64,000 bases of DNA from an uncultured Verrucomicrobiae bacterium (GCA_938005615.1 CALLMV010000023.1:1-64000); one strand, 5' to 3'. Counted from the first letter of the stretch, positions 9,794 to 19,902 are shown. Notes: a model not told the origin generated them from the sequence alone. A program made the numbers and translations.

Positions 9794-10981
9794 ATGAACG
9801 CTCCCCGCGCGATTCTGAGAAAACATCCTGTTCCACGTGCTCTTATGGGCCACCCCTGGGTTTTTGCAGGCGAAATCACTCGCTGGGAAGGTGAGCCCGC
9901 GGTACACACACATGTCGAAGTGTACGACCATCGAGGCCGTTTCTTGGGAAATGCCCTCTACAGCCCCCGCTCCAACATTCGTTTACGCATTTACACGCGA
10001 AGCCGCCAACCTTGGGACGACGCATATCTCGAAAATCAACTTCTCACAGCCATCGCCAGACGCGGCGCACTGCCAGCCGACGCAGCCGCCCGCCTTGTCT
10101 GGTCAGAAGCAGATGCCCTCCCCGGCCTCGTCGTTGACAGATACGGATCTCAAGCCGTGTGCATGCAGATCCAACACACTGCCATCAATGCCGTACGCGA
10201 AAGCATCCTCACCCTAATCCAAACACATCTTTTCCCACAGGTCCTCGTCGAGCGTTCTGACTCTCCCGGTCGCAAAATGGAGGGCCTCCCTCCGCGTACA
10301 GAAATGGTTTGTGGCGTCACCTCTCGCGTGACTTGCCGTATCGGAACGGCCCTATTTGAGGTGGATCTGCTTCAAGGCCAAAAATCCGGCAGCTACCTGG
10401 ATCAAGCGAACAACTACAAACTTCTCGCCGCACACTGTGCAGGGAAAAACGTCTTGGATTGCTTTTGTCATAGTGGGGGTTTTGCCATTCATGCCGCCCT
10501 AGCAGGAGCTAAATACGTCGAAGCTGTAGACATCTCTGAAGAAGCCTCACGCTCCACACAAAGTGCTGCAACTCTCAACTCCGTCGCCATCACCACGCGC
10601 ATCGCCAACGTCTTTGACGACCTCCGTGCCCGCGACAAAGCAGGTGAACACTGGGACGTCATCATCCTCGATCCACCCTCCTTCACGCGCACACGCGAGG
10701 CCCTCCCCGGCGCGCTGCGCGGCTACCACGAGATCAACCTCCGTGCCATGAAGTTGCTCAAACCCGGCGGCCTGCTTGCCACATTTACCTGCTCCCATCA
10801 CATCGGACCTGAAGACTATCTCACCATGCTCCGGTCTGCAGCCTCAGATGCCCGACGATCCTTCACAATCCTTGAGCAATACACCCAAGCTCCCGATCAT
10901 CCCGTGCTCCTCGCGATGCCTGAAAGCGGCTACCTGCGCGGCTGGCTCCTGCAAGCCGCAGATCATCACAGGATAAAATAA
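9794..10981 (+). CDS. rlmI: class I SAM-dependent rRNA methyltransferase (RlmI family)
   Basis: PUA-like N-terminus (HPWVFAGEI), LDCFCHSGGFAIHAALAGA, DVIILDPPSFTRTR. Confidence 0.88.
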   Translation: MNAPRAILRKHPVPRALMGHPWVFAGEITRWEGEPAVHTHVEVYDHRGRFLGNALYSPRSNIRLRIYTRSRQPWDDAYLENQLLTAIARRGALPADAAARLVWSEADALPGLVVDRYGSQAVCMQIQHTAINAVRESILTLIQTHLFPQVLVERSDSPGRKMEGLPPRTEMVCGVTSRVTCRIGTALFEVDLLQGQKSGSYLDQANNYKLLAAHCAGKNVLDCFCHSGGFAIHAALAGAKYVEAVDISEEASRSTQSAATLNSVAITTRIANVFDDLRARDKAGEHWDVIILDPPSFTRTREALPGALRGYHEINLRAMKLLKPGGLLATFTCSHHIGPEDYLTMLRSAASDARRSFTILEQYTQAPDHPVLLAMPESGYLRGWLLQAADHHRIK

Positions 10982-11368
10982 TACTTCACACCATTATATA
11001 TCGGTATATTGTAATATTGGAATGCTTTAATAAAGCGATCTTTCATTTAACCAAAACGTAGCTTAAGTATACTTGCTTAAACTCCGTCTTACAATCGCCA
11101 ACTTCGATAACTAATATAATCAAAAAACAACTTACCTCATATTATAACAATATTGATATATATGAACGTTATGATATAGTAACAAATTAATACTTAGTGT
11201 TCTGTAGATTTTTCTTACATTACCAGTCCCCCAAAAATCGCCTACTTCTCTCTGTTTTTCCACAACACCTTCCTCAAATTCTCTCGTCCTGAAAAAAATC
11301 CTAAACGTGGCCGGTAAATTTCTTTCTTCGCCGTGTGTGCACAAGAACTAGGAAAATTCTGATGAAGT

Positions 11369-11400
11369 AAACGATATGCGTAAATCGTTTTTCTCGTTTT
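11369..11400 (+). terminator. possible terminator/attenuator upstream of aceE
   Basis: AAACGAT-ATGCGTAA-ATCGTTT stem followed by TTCTCGTTTT; AT-rich 7-bp stem. Confidence 0.35.
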
Positions 11401-11595
11401 GTTCGCAGCTCAAATTTTTAATCAGCCTCTAAGAAAACCACCAAATATTTTAAAAAATCTCAAGTAACGCTTTGGTAAAGTTAATCCGTAAAGAATTTGC
11501 TCAACCGAGAAGTATTTTTCTTAAAGGGATAAATAAAGATTTTCCTACACCTACACTTGAGCTTTCCGAAAAATCGAGGCTATAAATTACTGCTT

Positions 11596-14325
11596 ATGGC
11601 CGATAACCCGCTCAACGGTAAACACACTGCAACACAAGACATCGATCCCGCAGAGACACGCGAATGGATGGAGTCCCTCGACTACGCCGTCGAACGCGGG
11701 GGATCCGAGCGCGCACTGTTCCTTCTCAATGAACTGGAAACCCGCGCCTGGGCGCGCGGCGTCGAGATCCCCATGCAGTTTTCCACGCCCTACGGCAACA
11801 CCATCCCGCGTGAGCGTGAGGCCCGTATGCCCGGCAATCCCGAAATGGAGCGCCGCATCCGCAGCTACATTCGCTGGAACGCCATGGCCATGGTTGTGCG
11901 CGCCAACACCCAGGGGGTAGATGGCATCGGCGGCCACATTTCTACTTACGCCTCCTCGGCCACACTTCTCGAAGTCGGCTTCAACCACTTCTTCAAAGGT
12001 CCCAGCCACCCCGAAGGGGCCGATGCGGTTTATTTCCAAGGTCATGCCTCGCCCGGCGTTTATGCCCGCGCCTTCATCGAAGGTCGCCTCACCGAGCGCA
12101 ACCTAGAAAACTTCCGCCGCGAACTCGGCGAAGGTGGCGGCCTCAGCTCCTACCCGCACCCGTGGCTCATGCCCGACTTCTGGCAATTCCCCACGGTCTC
12201 CATGGGCCTCGGCCCTATCATGTCTATCTACCACGCCCGCTTTAACCGCTACCTCACCCACCGTGGTATCAAGGACGTTTCTGGCCAGCGCGTCTGGGCC
12301 TTCCTCGGCGATGGCGAGACCGACGAACCCGAGTCCCTCGGCTGCATCTCGCTTGCCGCCCGCGAAAAACTTGACAACCTCACCTGGGTCATCAACTGCA
12401 ACCTCCAACGTCTCGATGGTCCTGTGCGCGGCAACGGCAAAATCATCCAAGAACTCGAAGGCATCTTCCGCGGAGCCGGCTGGAATGTCATTAAAGTCCT
12501 CTGGTCCAGCGAATGGGATCCCCTCTTTGCCGCCGACAAAACCGGCGCCCTCCTCAAACTCATGATGGAAGTTCCCGACGGCCAATACCAAAAATACTCC
12601 GGCAGCTCCGGCGAATACGTCCGCCAAGACTTCTTCAACCGTTACCCTGAGACCAAACGCCTCGGCGAAATGCTCTCCGACGAGCAAGTTCAACGCATCC
12701 GCCGCGGCGGCCACGACGCGCAGAAAGTGTTTGCCGCCTTCCACGCCGCCGTTCACCACAAAGGCCAACCCACCGTCATCCTCGCCAAGACCATCAAAGG
12801 CTACGGCATCACAGGCGGTGAGGGTCAAAACAAAGCCCACAACCAAAAAACCCTCGGCAAAGACGAGGATGAACGCCGCAAACTCGTCCTCGACTTCCGC
12901 ACTCGCTTCTCCATCCCCCTCAACGACGAAGACGCGGCCGCTCTCAAATTCTACAAGCCCGCCGAAGACAGTGACGAGATGAAATACCTCCGCGCTCGGC
13001 GCGAAGCCCTCGGTGGCTACCTACCTCACCGCAACCGCGACTGGCCGCACCTTACCGCGCCCGACCTCAAAGAACTCGAGGAGTTCTTCAAACCTACTGC
13101 CGAAGGCCGTGAGATTTCCACCACCATGGCCTACGTGCGCATCCTCGCCCGTCTCCTCGCCCACAAATCCATCGGCAAACACATCGTCCCCATCATCCCC
13201 GACGAAGCCCGCACCTTCGGCATGGAAGGCCTCATCGGCAAACACGGCATCTACTCCTCCAAAGGCCAGACCTACGAACCCGTCGACAAAGACCAAGGCC
13301 TCATGTTCTACAAAGAAGCCACCGACGGACAAATCCTCCAAGAAGGCATCAACGAAGCCGGCGCGATGTCCTCCTTCATCGCCGCGGGCACCAGCCACAG
13401 CGTCCACGGCGTGCCCATGATCCCCTTCTACACCTACTACTCCATGTTTGGCTTCCAACGTGTGGGCGATCTCATCTGGGCCGCAGGCGACCTCCGCTGC
13501 AAAGGCTTCCTCATTGGTGCCACCGCCGGCCGCACCACCCTCAACGGCGAAGGCCTCCAACACGAAGACGGCCACAGCCACCTTATGGCCGCCACCGTTC
13601 CCAACATCATGGCCTACGACCCCGCCTTTGCCCACGAAATCGCCGTCATCTTCCAAGACGGCATCCGCCGCATGTATCAAGACGGTCAAGACGTTTTCTA
13701 CTACGTCACCGTTGGCAACGAAAACTACGCCCACCCCGGCATGCCAGAAGGCGACGTCAATGAAATCGCCCAAGGCATTGTTCGCGGCCTCTACAAACTC
13801 AAACCCGGGCCCAAAGGCAAAAAATTTCACGCCCAACTCCTTGGCAGCGGCTCCATTCTCAACTGTGCCCTCAAAGCCCAGGAAATCCTCGCTGAACGCT
13901 ACGGCGTCAGCGCCAACGTCTGGAGCGCCACCAGCTACAAAGCCCTCCGCTACGACGGCCAACAAGCCCTGCGCTGGAACCGTCTCCACCCTACAGAAAA
14001 CCCCCGCATCCCCTACGTCACCCAACTTCTCGACAAAGAAAAAGGCCCCATCATCGCCGCCAGCGACTACATGCAAATCGTCCCAGAACAAATTGCCCCC
14101 TACCTCCCTGGCGAGCATCGCTTCACTGCCCTTGGCACCGATGGCTTCGGCCGCAGCGAGAGCCGCGCCAACCTTCGCCGCTTCTTCGAAGTGGACGCCG
14201 AAAACATCGTCCTCACCACACTCCACCAACTCGCCCTCCGCGGAGAAATCGAACGCGAAGTCGTGGCCAAAGCCATCAAAGAGCTCGGCCTCAACCCTGA
14301 AAAACCCTGGCAAGTCCTCTGCTAA
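11596..14325 (+). CDS. aceE: pyruvate dehydrogenase E1 component, homodimeric type
   Basis: ~909 aa from ATG 11596 (ORF extends to TTG 11557): ETREWMESLDYAVE, GHISTYASSATLLEVGFNHFF, WAFLGDGETDEPESLG. Confidence 0.97.
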   Translation: MADNPLNGKHTATQDIDPAETREWMESLDYAVERGGSERALFLLNELETRAWARGVEIPMQFSTPYGNTIPREREARMPGNPEMERRIRSYIRWNAMAMVVRANTQGVDGIGGHISTYASSATLLEVGFNHFFKGPSHPEGADAVYFQGHASPGVYARAFIEGRLTERNLENFRRELGEGGGLSSYPHPWLMPDFWQFPTVSMGLGPIMSIYHARFNRYLTHRGIKDVSGQRVWAFLGDGETDEPESLGCISLAAREKLDNLTWVINCNLQRLDGPVRGNGKIIQELEGIFRGAGWNVIKVLWSSEWDPLFAADKTGALLKLMMEVPDGQYQKYSGSSGEYVRQDFFNRYPETKRLGEMLSDEQVQRIRRGGHDAQKVFAAFHAAVHHKGQPTVILAKTIKGYGITGGEGQNKAHNQKTLGKDEDERRKLVLDFRTRFSIPLNDEDAAALKFYKPAEDSDEMKYLRARREALGGYLPHRNRDWPHLTAPDLKELEEFFKPTAEGREISTTMAYVRILARLLAHKSIGKHIVPIIPDEARTFGMEGLIGKHGIYSSKGQTYEPVDKDQGLMFYKEATDGQILQEGINEAGAMSSFIAAGTSHSVHGVPMIPFYTYYSMFGFQRVGDLIWAAGDLRCKGFLIGATAGRTTLNGEGLQHEDGHSHLMAATVPNIMAYDPAFAHEIAVIFQDGIRRMYQDGQDVFYYVTVGNENYAHPGMPEGDVNEIAQGIVRGLYKLKPGPKGKKFHAQLLGSGSILNCALKAQEILAERYGVSANVWSATSYKALRYDGQQALRWNRLHPTENPRIPYVTQLLDKEKGPIIAASDYMQIVPEQIAPYLPGEHRFTALGTDGFGRSESRANLRRFFEVDAENIVLTTLHQLALRGEIEREVVAKAIKELGLNPEKPWQVLC

Positions 14326-14348
14326 ACTAAACACCACCTCTACCACCC

Positions 14349-16061
14349 ATGGCACAACAAATCACCCTCCCCGAACTCGGCGAAGGCATCACCTCCGGCA
14401 CCATCGTCAACCTCCTGGCCGCTGAAGGCGACACCATCTCCCCCGGCCAACCCCTCGTCGAGGTCGAGACGGATAAAGCCGTCGTCGAAGTCCCCTCCAC
14501 TGCCGCCGGCCGCATCACCCGCTTCCTCGTCAAAGCCGGCGAAACCGCAAAAGTTGGCGCACCCCTCCTCGAACTCGACCCCACCACTGTCGGCGACAAT
14601 CACAAAAACGGCCAAGCCCAACCCAGCGCACCCGCCACCCCCCCACCGCCTACTGCCGCCGCACCAGATCTGCAGCCCCCCGCACCCGCAGCGACCGCAA
14701 CACAGCCGCCGCCAGCCAACTCCGCACAAACTACAGACATCACCCTCCCCGGTCTTGGCGAAGGCATTACCGGCGGCGCCGTCGTCTCCCTATCCCTGAA
14801 ACCCGGCGACAGTTTCAACGCAGGCCAAGCCCTTCTCGAAGTCGAGACCGACAAAGCCGTTGTCGAAGTCCCCGCACCCACCGCAGGCACACTCCAAAGC
14901 TACCACGTCAAACCCGGCGACCAGGTTAAAATCGGACAACCCATCGCCACCATCACCACGGCCGCTAATACCTCTCAGACACAAGGGCCCGCACCGGCTG
15001 CGCCTGCCACGCCACCTCCCCCCTTACCATCGCCTGCCCCAGCTCCTCAGCAACCGGCAGCACAACACTCCCCGCCCACACCCGTCCCCATCCAGACTGC
15101 CCACTCCACTGTCGCAGGCCGCTCCAGCGGCGGTGCCTATGGCGCAGCCCTCCCGCAGGCCGAGCGCATCATCCCTGCCGGCCCCGCCACCCGCAGATTT
15201 GCCCGCGAACTTGGTGTGGACCTGAGCCTCGTCGCCGGCAGCGGCCCAGGCGGACGCATCACGATTGATGACGTGAAAAACTACGTCAAAACCAACGGTG
15301 TTGGCCGCACCTCGACCACCGGCACAACCCTGCCCGCCGCTCCGCTTCCCGACTTCTCCCTCTGGGGCGAAGTCGAACGCCAGCCCCTGAGCAATCTTCG
15401 CAAACGCATCATTGAGCAGATGCAACTCTCCTGGACCATCCCCATGGTGGCCCAGTTCGACCATGCCGACATCACCGACCTCGAGGCCTTCCGCAAGCGC
15501 AACTCCCCCGCGATGAAAGAGCGAGGCGCCTCTCTGACCATCACCGCCTTCGCCATCAAAGCCGCAGTCGCTGCCCTCAAAAAATTCCCCCAATTCAACA
15601 CATCCCTCGACCTCGCCCGCGGCGAACTCGTATTCAAAAAATACTACCACATCGGTATCGCTGTGGACACCCCCGCCGGACTCATCGTCCCCGTCATCCG
15701 CGATGCGGACAAAAAATCCCTCGCCGAAATCAGCTTTGAACTGGCTGCCCTTGCGAAAAAAGCGCGCGAGCGCAAAGTGTCGCCCAACGAGCTGCAAGGT
15801 GCCACCTTCACCATCAGCAACCTGGGCGGCATCGGCGGCACCCAGTTCACCCCACTAGTCAACCCCCCGCAGGTTGCCATCCTGGGCATCTCTCGCGGCG
15901 AGATTCAGCCCCGCTGGAATGGCACGGCCTTTGAACCACGCCTGCTCATGCCCCTGTGTGTGAGTTACGACCACCGCGTCGTGGACGGGGCCGACGGAGC
16001 ACGCTTTGCCCGCGCCATCGCCGAAGCTCTCGAAAACTATGCGGCAGATCTGTTGATGTAA
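14349..16061 (+). CDS. aceF: dihydrolipoamide acetyltransferase (E2) with two lipoyl domains
   Basis: Two lipoyl motifs VEVETDKAVVEVPS/LEVETDKAVVEVPA separated by Pro/Ala linkers; catalytic CVSYDHRVVDGADGARF. Confidence 0.96.
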   Translation: MAQQITLPELGEGITSGTIVNLLAAEGDTISPGQPLVEVETDKAVVEVPSTAAGRITRFLVKAGETAKVGAPLLELDPTTVGDNHKNGQAQPSAPATPPPPTAAAPDLQPPAPAATATQPPPANSAQTTDITLPGLGEGITGGAVVSLSLKPGDSFNAGQALLEVETDKAVVEVPAPTAGTLQSYHVKPGDQVKIGQPIATITTAANTSQTQGPAPAAPATPPPPLPSPAPAPQQPAAQHSPPTPVPIQTAHSTVAGRSSGGAYGAALPQAERIIPAGPATRRFARELGVDLSLVAGSGPGGRITIDDVKNYVKTNGVGRTSTTGTTLPAAPLPDFSLWGEVERQPLSNLRKRIIEQMQLSWTIPMVAQFDHADITDLEAFRKRNSPAMKERGASLTITAFAIKAAVAALKKFPQFNTSLDLARGELVFKKYYHIGIAVDTPAGLIVPVIRDADKKSLAEISFELAALAKKARERKVSPNELQGATFTISNLGGIGGTQFTPLVNPPQVAILGISRGEIQPRWNGTAFEPRLLMPLCVSYDHRVVDGADGARFARAIAEALENYAADLLM

Positions 16062-16166
16062 AACATCCGTGAGATACTTTTTCCCCGGCACTTATCCTGA
16101 CATACGATACCCTCGTGGGGCTCAAAGCTGCTTAAGAATCATGTGGCCAAATTGTTTTGCCTGCCG

Positions 16167-16259
16167 TGTCATTTTGAGCCTGCGAAAGGCGTGTGTCATT
16201 CTGGCTTATCAAGATTCTTGTGCGGGCAGGGGGGATTTCTCGCCCTGCTCGAAATGACA
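16167..16259. repeat. small terminal-inverted-repeat element (MITE/REP-like)
   Basis: TGTCATTTTGAGC (16167-16179) and GCTCGAAATGACA (16247-16259) form a 12/13-bp inverted repeat; internal TGTCATTCTGG at 16194. Confidence 0.6.
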
Positions 16260-16260
16260 G

Positions 16261-16420
16261 AGTGTGTTATCGAGAAGACTGAATATCTTTAGAAATAACG
16301 GAATATTTTTAGAGTGACAGAATATGCGTTCGAATGACGCAGCATGTGGCCAGCGGCAAAGCATGTGATCGAGTAAGAAAATATGTGATTGGGTCAGGGA
16401 AAATGTGATCGAGATGGCCA
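16261..16420. repeat. degenerate tandem array with ~20-bp period
   Basis: Rows at 16281 GAATATCTTTAGAAATAACG, 16301 GAATATTTTTAGAGTGACAG, 16361 GCATGTGATCGAGTAAGAAA, 16381 ATATGTGATTGGGTCAGGGA, 16401 AAATGTGATCGAGATGGCCA. Confidence 0.5.
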
Positions 16421-16654
16421 GGAGTAATCAATAGAACTCGGGTGCCGTCGAAATCACAAAAGGTCAGGTACAGGCTGGGGGCTTTCCTTCACTCAGAGAG
16501 AGTTTAGGCAAACGCATCGTGCAATATCGATAAGCGCTCTTTGCAGCGCGACTGGTTGTTGAGGGATTACAAGAAAATTTACTACATTATACAATCTGTA
16601 GCACAGAATACATTTTGAAGCATATACTCTGAGGAATGTGGGGCTTGTGTTGGG

Positions 16655-17965
16655 TTAAAACTTCATTCCCATTTGCCCGAGCAAGTCCTTAAAGCGACCC
16701 TTGGATTTCATCATTTTGCGCATGGTTGCAAATTGTTGTAGCAGGGTGTTGACTTGGGATACGGTATTGCCCGAGCCGCGAGCGATTCGTTGGCGGCGCT
16801 TGGCGTTGAGGATTTCTGGCTTGCGTCGCTCCAACGGAGTCATGGAAAGGAGTATGGCTTCGGTGCGTTTGAATTGTTTTTCTGCCACTGCGGGGTCAGG
16901 CAGTTTGGGAGCCCCAGGGATCATGCCCAAGACTTGACCGAGAGGTCCGAGTTTTTTGATGTGGCGGATTTGCACAAGCATGTCGTCGAGATCGAAGGTT
17001 TGTTTTCGCAATTTTTCCTCGAGTTTGGCTGCGTCTTCGAGGTTGATGGCTTCCTGGGCGCGTTCGACCAGACCGACGATATCGCCCATGCCCAAAAGTC
17101 GGGAGGCCAGCCGTCGGGAATCAAAGACTTCAAAGGCATCCAGTTTTTCACCGGTGCCGATAAATTTGATTGGGCAGCCGGTGACGTGTCGCATGGAGAG
17201 TGCCGCGCCACCGCGGGAGTCGCCATCCAGGCGGGTAAGGATGAGCCCGGTGAGGGGGCTGGCTGTATGAAATCGGGTCACGATTTCGACGGCGCGTTGG
17301 CCGAGGGCGGCGTCTGCTACAAAGAGCACTTCTTGGGGCCGTGCCGTTTCGCGCAACGCGGTGAGTTGAGCCATGAGATCTTCGTCAATATCCAATCGTC
17401 CGGCAGTATCGAGGATGATGGTATTTCGTTTGAGTGATTCTGCTTCGGCTAGACCGCTGCTTAGTACATCTAGGGGGTTCTGTGTATCGCGGCGCGCATG
17501 AACGGGCACGCTGATCTGCTGGCCCAGGCTTTCTAGTTGCGTGATGGCTGCCGGACGCTGGAGGTCTGCGGCAATGAGTAGTGGATGTCTGCCTTGTTTG
17601 AGGAGCAGCTTGGCGAGTTTGGCACAGGTGGTGGTTTTTCCGGAGCCTTGGAGGCCGCAGAGCATGATGATGAGCGGTGAGCCTGTGGCTAGGGGTGCAG
17701 GTTCACCGAGCAGGGCCACAAGTTCATCGTGGAAGACTTTGACGAACATCTGGCCAGGGTGGATGGACTCAAGAACACCAGTGCCGATGGCTTTGGTTTT
17801 GACTTTTTCGAGAACTTCACGTGCTACAACATAGTTGACGTCTGCTTCGAGGAGGGCGCGGCGGATGTCACGACAGGCGTCGGTGATGTTGGCTTCGGAA
17901 AGTTTGCCGTGGCCCCGAAGTTCTTTGAACACGGCAGAAAGTCGATTAGAGAGTTCCTCAAACAT
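16655..17965 (-). CDS. ffh: signal recognition particle protein
   Basis: MFEELSNRLSAVFKELRGHGKLSE, GLQGSGKTTTCAKLA, Met-rich C-terminal domain. Confidence 0.97.
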   Translation of the reverse strand: MFEELSNRLSAVFKELRGHGKLSEANITDACRDIRRALLEADVNYVVAREVLEKVKTKAIGTGVLESIHPGQMFVKVFHDELVALLGEPAPLATGSPLIIMLCGLQGSGKTTTCAKLAKLLLKQGRHPLLIAADLQRPAAITQLESLGQQISVPVHARRDTQNPLDVLSSGLAEAESLKRNTIILDTAGRLDIDEDLMAQLTALRETARPQEVLFVADAALGQRAVEIVTRFHTASPLTGLILTRLDGDSRGGAALSMRHVTGCPIKFIGTGEKLDAFEVFDSRRLASRLLGMGDIVGLVERAQEAINLEDAAKLEEKLRKQTFDLDDMLVQIRHIKKLGPLGQVLGMIPGAPKLPDPAVAEKQFKRTEAILLSMTPLERRKPEILNAKRRQRIARGSGNTVSQVNTLLQQFATMRKMMKSKGRFKDLLGQMGMKF

Positions 17966-18001
17966 ATTTTTGGGGTTGGGGTGTGTTTATGGGGGACAGG
18001 C

Positions 18002-19045
18002 TTATTTTTGAAGTGAGATGGCGTTGCGACATTTGCCCGTGGCAGCGTATTCGGAGATACCGCTGAGCGTTGTCTCTGCGATGTTGGAGATGGCTTCTTT
18101 GGTGAAGAATGCTTGGTGACCTGTGATGATGACGTTGGGGAAGGTGAGAAGTCGGGCGAGCATTTCGTCTTGCAGGATTTCGTTGGAGTGATCTTCGTAG
18201 AAGAGATCTGATTCTTCTTCGTACACATCAATGCCGAGGTGCCCGATTTTGCCGGATTTCAATCCGTCAATGACAGCGGCGGTGTCGAGCAGTGCACCTC
18301 GTGAGGTGTTGATGATCATGACTCCTTCCTTCATCTCTGCGATAGCACTTGAATCGATGAGGTGATGTGTGCCGGGGTTGTAGGGGCAGTGAAGCGAAAT
18401 GATGTCTGAACCGGTGAAGACGCCATTCAGTTCAGCGTATTCTACCCCGGCCTCCTGGAGGGGTTTGTTTGGTTGGGGGTCGTAAGCAATAACGCGACAG
18501 CCAAACCCAAGCATGATTTGAGAAAATGCCGAACCGATAGCGCCTGTGCCGATAACTCCGACGGTTTTGCCTTTGAGGTCGAAGCCCATGAGGCCGTCGA
18601 TAGAAAAGTTCATCTCACGTACGCGATTGTATGCGCGGTGAATGTTGCGGTTGAGGGCGAGGATTAAGCCGCAGGCGTGCTCTGCAACCGCATGAGGAGA
18701 GTAGGCGGGTACGCGAATAACAGTCAGATCGAGTTTGCTGGCCGTCTCCAAATCCACGTTATTGTAGCCGGCGCAGCGCAGAGCTATCAGGCGAGTGCCT
18801 GTGGCGGCGATTTTTAAGAGGACTGGGCCATCGAGAAAATCATGGACGAATACACAGACAGATTCGTAGCCGAAGGCCAGTGATGCTGTGGCAACAGAGA
18901 GGCGCGCTTCGAAGAAGGAAATCTGATGTCCGTACTTGTGGTTGGCTTGGAGGAATGATTCCTTGTCATAGGGGCGCGTGGAGAACATGGCGATTTTGAC
19001 GGATCGCACATTGGTAAAAGTTGGTGTTTTTATGGCAGTGGGCAT
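18002..19045 (-). CDS. ldhA: D-lactate dehydrogenase-type 2-hydroxyacid dehydrogenase
   Basis: MFSTRPYDKESF, VIGTGAIGSAFSQIMLGFGCRVIAYDP, HCPYNPGTHHLI, GHQAFFTKEAI. Confidence 0.9.
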   Translation of the reverse strand: MPTAIKTPTFTNVRSVKIAMFSTRPYDKESFLQANHKYGHQISFFEARLSVATASLAFGYESVCVFVHDFLDGPVLLKIAATGTRLIALRCAGYNNVDLETASKLDLTVIRVPAYSPHAVAEHACGLILALNRNIHRAYNRVREMNFSIDGLMGFDLKGKTVGVIGTGAIGSAFSQIMLGFGCRVIAYDPQPNKPLQEAGVEYAELNGVFTGSDIISLHCPYNPGTHHLIDSSAIAEMKEGVMIINTSRGALLDTAAVIDGLKSGKIGHLGIDVYEEESDLFYEDHSNEILQDEMLARLLTFPNVIITGHQAFFTKEAISNIAETTLSGISEYAATGKCRNAISLQK

Positions 19046-19109
19046 TCCAAAGAATTATGCACAAGCCGGGCCATACCGGAAGTGCGAATAAGTTTTCTGG
19101 AAAAGATGT

Positions 19110-19688
19110 TTGTTATACCTTAGTGCTATCGGCGTGACTTACCACGTACCTTTGAATACCACTGCGGGAGTGCTTGGCACTTGCCTTGTCCTGGCCAGTC
19201 TGCCTGGACTGCTGAAGCCTGGAATTGTGCGCGAATTTCTTCTGAAGCTGCCGCGTCACTTTACTGCAGGTGTGGTGGCAATTGTTATCTCTGCGGGCTG
19301 GGCCTTGTGGCTTTTGACGCGTGTTTTGGACTTGGGAGAGTTCACTCCTCAGCGAGGTTTGATGATTGGTGTTGTTGTGGCTCTGGCCGTTGCGACGGTG
19401 TCGTTCCTTCCCGATTATCTATTTGCGCGTGCTTGGGGGATTTTGCTTTTGCTAGGGACAGAAATTTTACTCAGTGCGGCGTTCACTTCAGATGCCGCTG
19501 CACGCATCGTGGTGGTGATAATCGCTTATGGATGGGCGACGAGCGGGATTATTTTTGTTGCTGCACCATTTACATTCCGGAATTTGCTAGAACGCTGGAA
19601 TTCTCACGATGGGATGACAAGAGTCTCTAGTGCAATCAATACGGCGATGGGTACCATACTGATAGTTTTATCAATCAGTCAGTTTTAA
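19110..19688 (+). CDS. multi-pass membrane protein, unknown function
   Basis: 192 aa, several hydrophobic segments; TTG or internal GTG start uncertain. Confidence 0.55.
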   Translation: MLYLSAIGVTYHVPLNTTAGVLGTCLVLASLPGLLKPGIVREFLLKLPRHFTAGVVAIVISAGWALWLLTRVLDLGEFTPQRGLMIGVVVALAVATVSFLPDYLFARAWGILLLLGTEILLSAAFTSDAAARIVVVIIAYGWATSGIIFVAAPFTFRNLLERWNSHDGMTRVSSAINTAMGTILIVLSISQF

Positions 19689-19714
19689 AGGTTAGGTTTT
19701 TACAGTAACTAGGA

Positions 19715-19891
19715 TTATTGTCCCATCATGCCACCCATCATGCCGCCGCTTTCCCAACGTTCGGGACGATTCCAAGGAATTTGAGAGACATTTTCCTCAG
19801 TCACACGACGAGGTTGGTTGTTCGTGGCACAACTCGTCAGCTGAAACAATGCAGCAAGACTTAGCAAAGCCAGTAAAAGAATGCGAGGCAT
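19715..19891 (-). CDS. small lipoprotein with Met/Gly-rich C-terminal tail (not in the ORF track)
   Basis: Own translation: MPRILLLALLSLAALFQLTSCATNNQPRRVTEENVSQIPWNRPERWESGGMMGGMMGQ* (58 aa), lipobox LTSC. Confidence 0.7.
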   Translation of the reverse strand: MPRILLLALLSLAALFQLTSCATNNQPRRVTEENVSQIPWNRPERWESGGMMGGMMGQ

Positions 19892-19902
19892 CTTTACGGC
19901 TA

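Noticed and set aside
11132-11344. 70-aa ORF in the aceE upstream spacer
   Set aside because: AT-rich random-looking sequence, no RBS or motif support.
13021-14355. 444-aa minus-strand ORF opposite aceE
   Set aside because: Antisense shadow of a strongly codon-biased gene.
13448-14425. 325-aa Ser/Thr/Pro/Lys-rich ORF overlapping aceE
   Set aside because: Alternate frame of aceE; not credible as a gene.
14600-15797. Minus-strand ORFs opposite aceF
   Set aside because: Shadow ORFs of the lipoyl and linker regions.
16440-16650. Possible 4.5S/SRP RNA near ffh because of AGGTCAGGTACAGG
   Set aside because: Lacks the conserved GGAAGCAGCC-type apical loop; only a short partial match.
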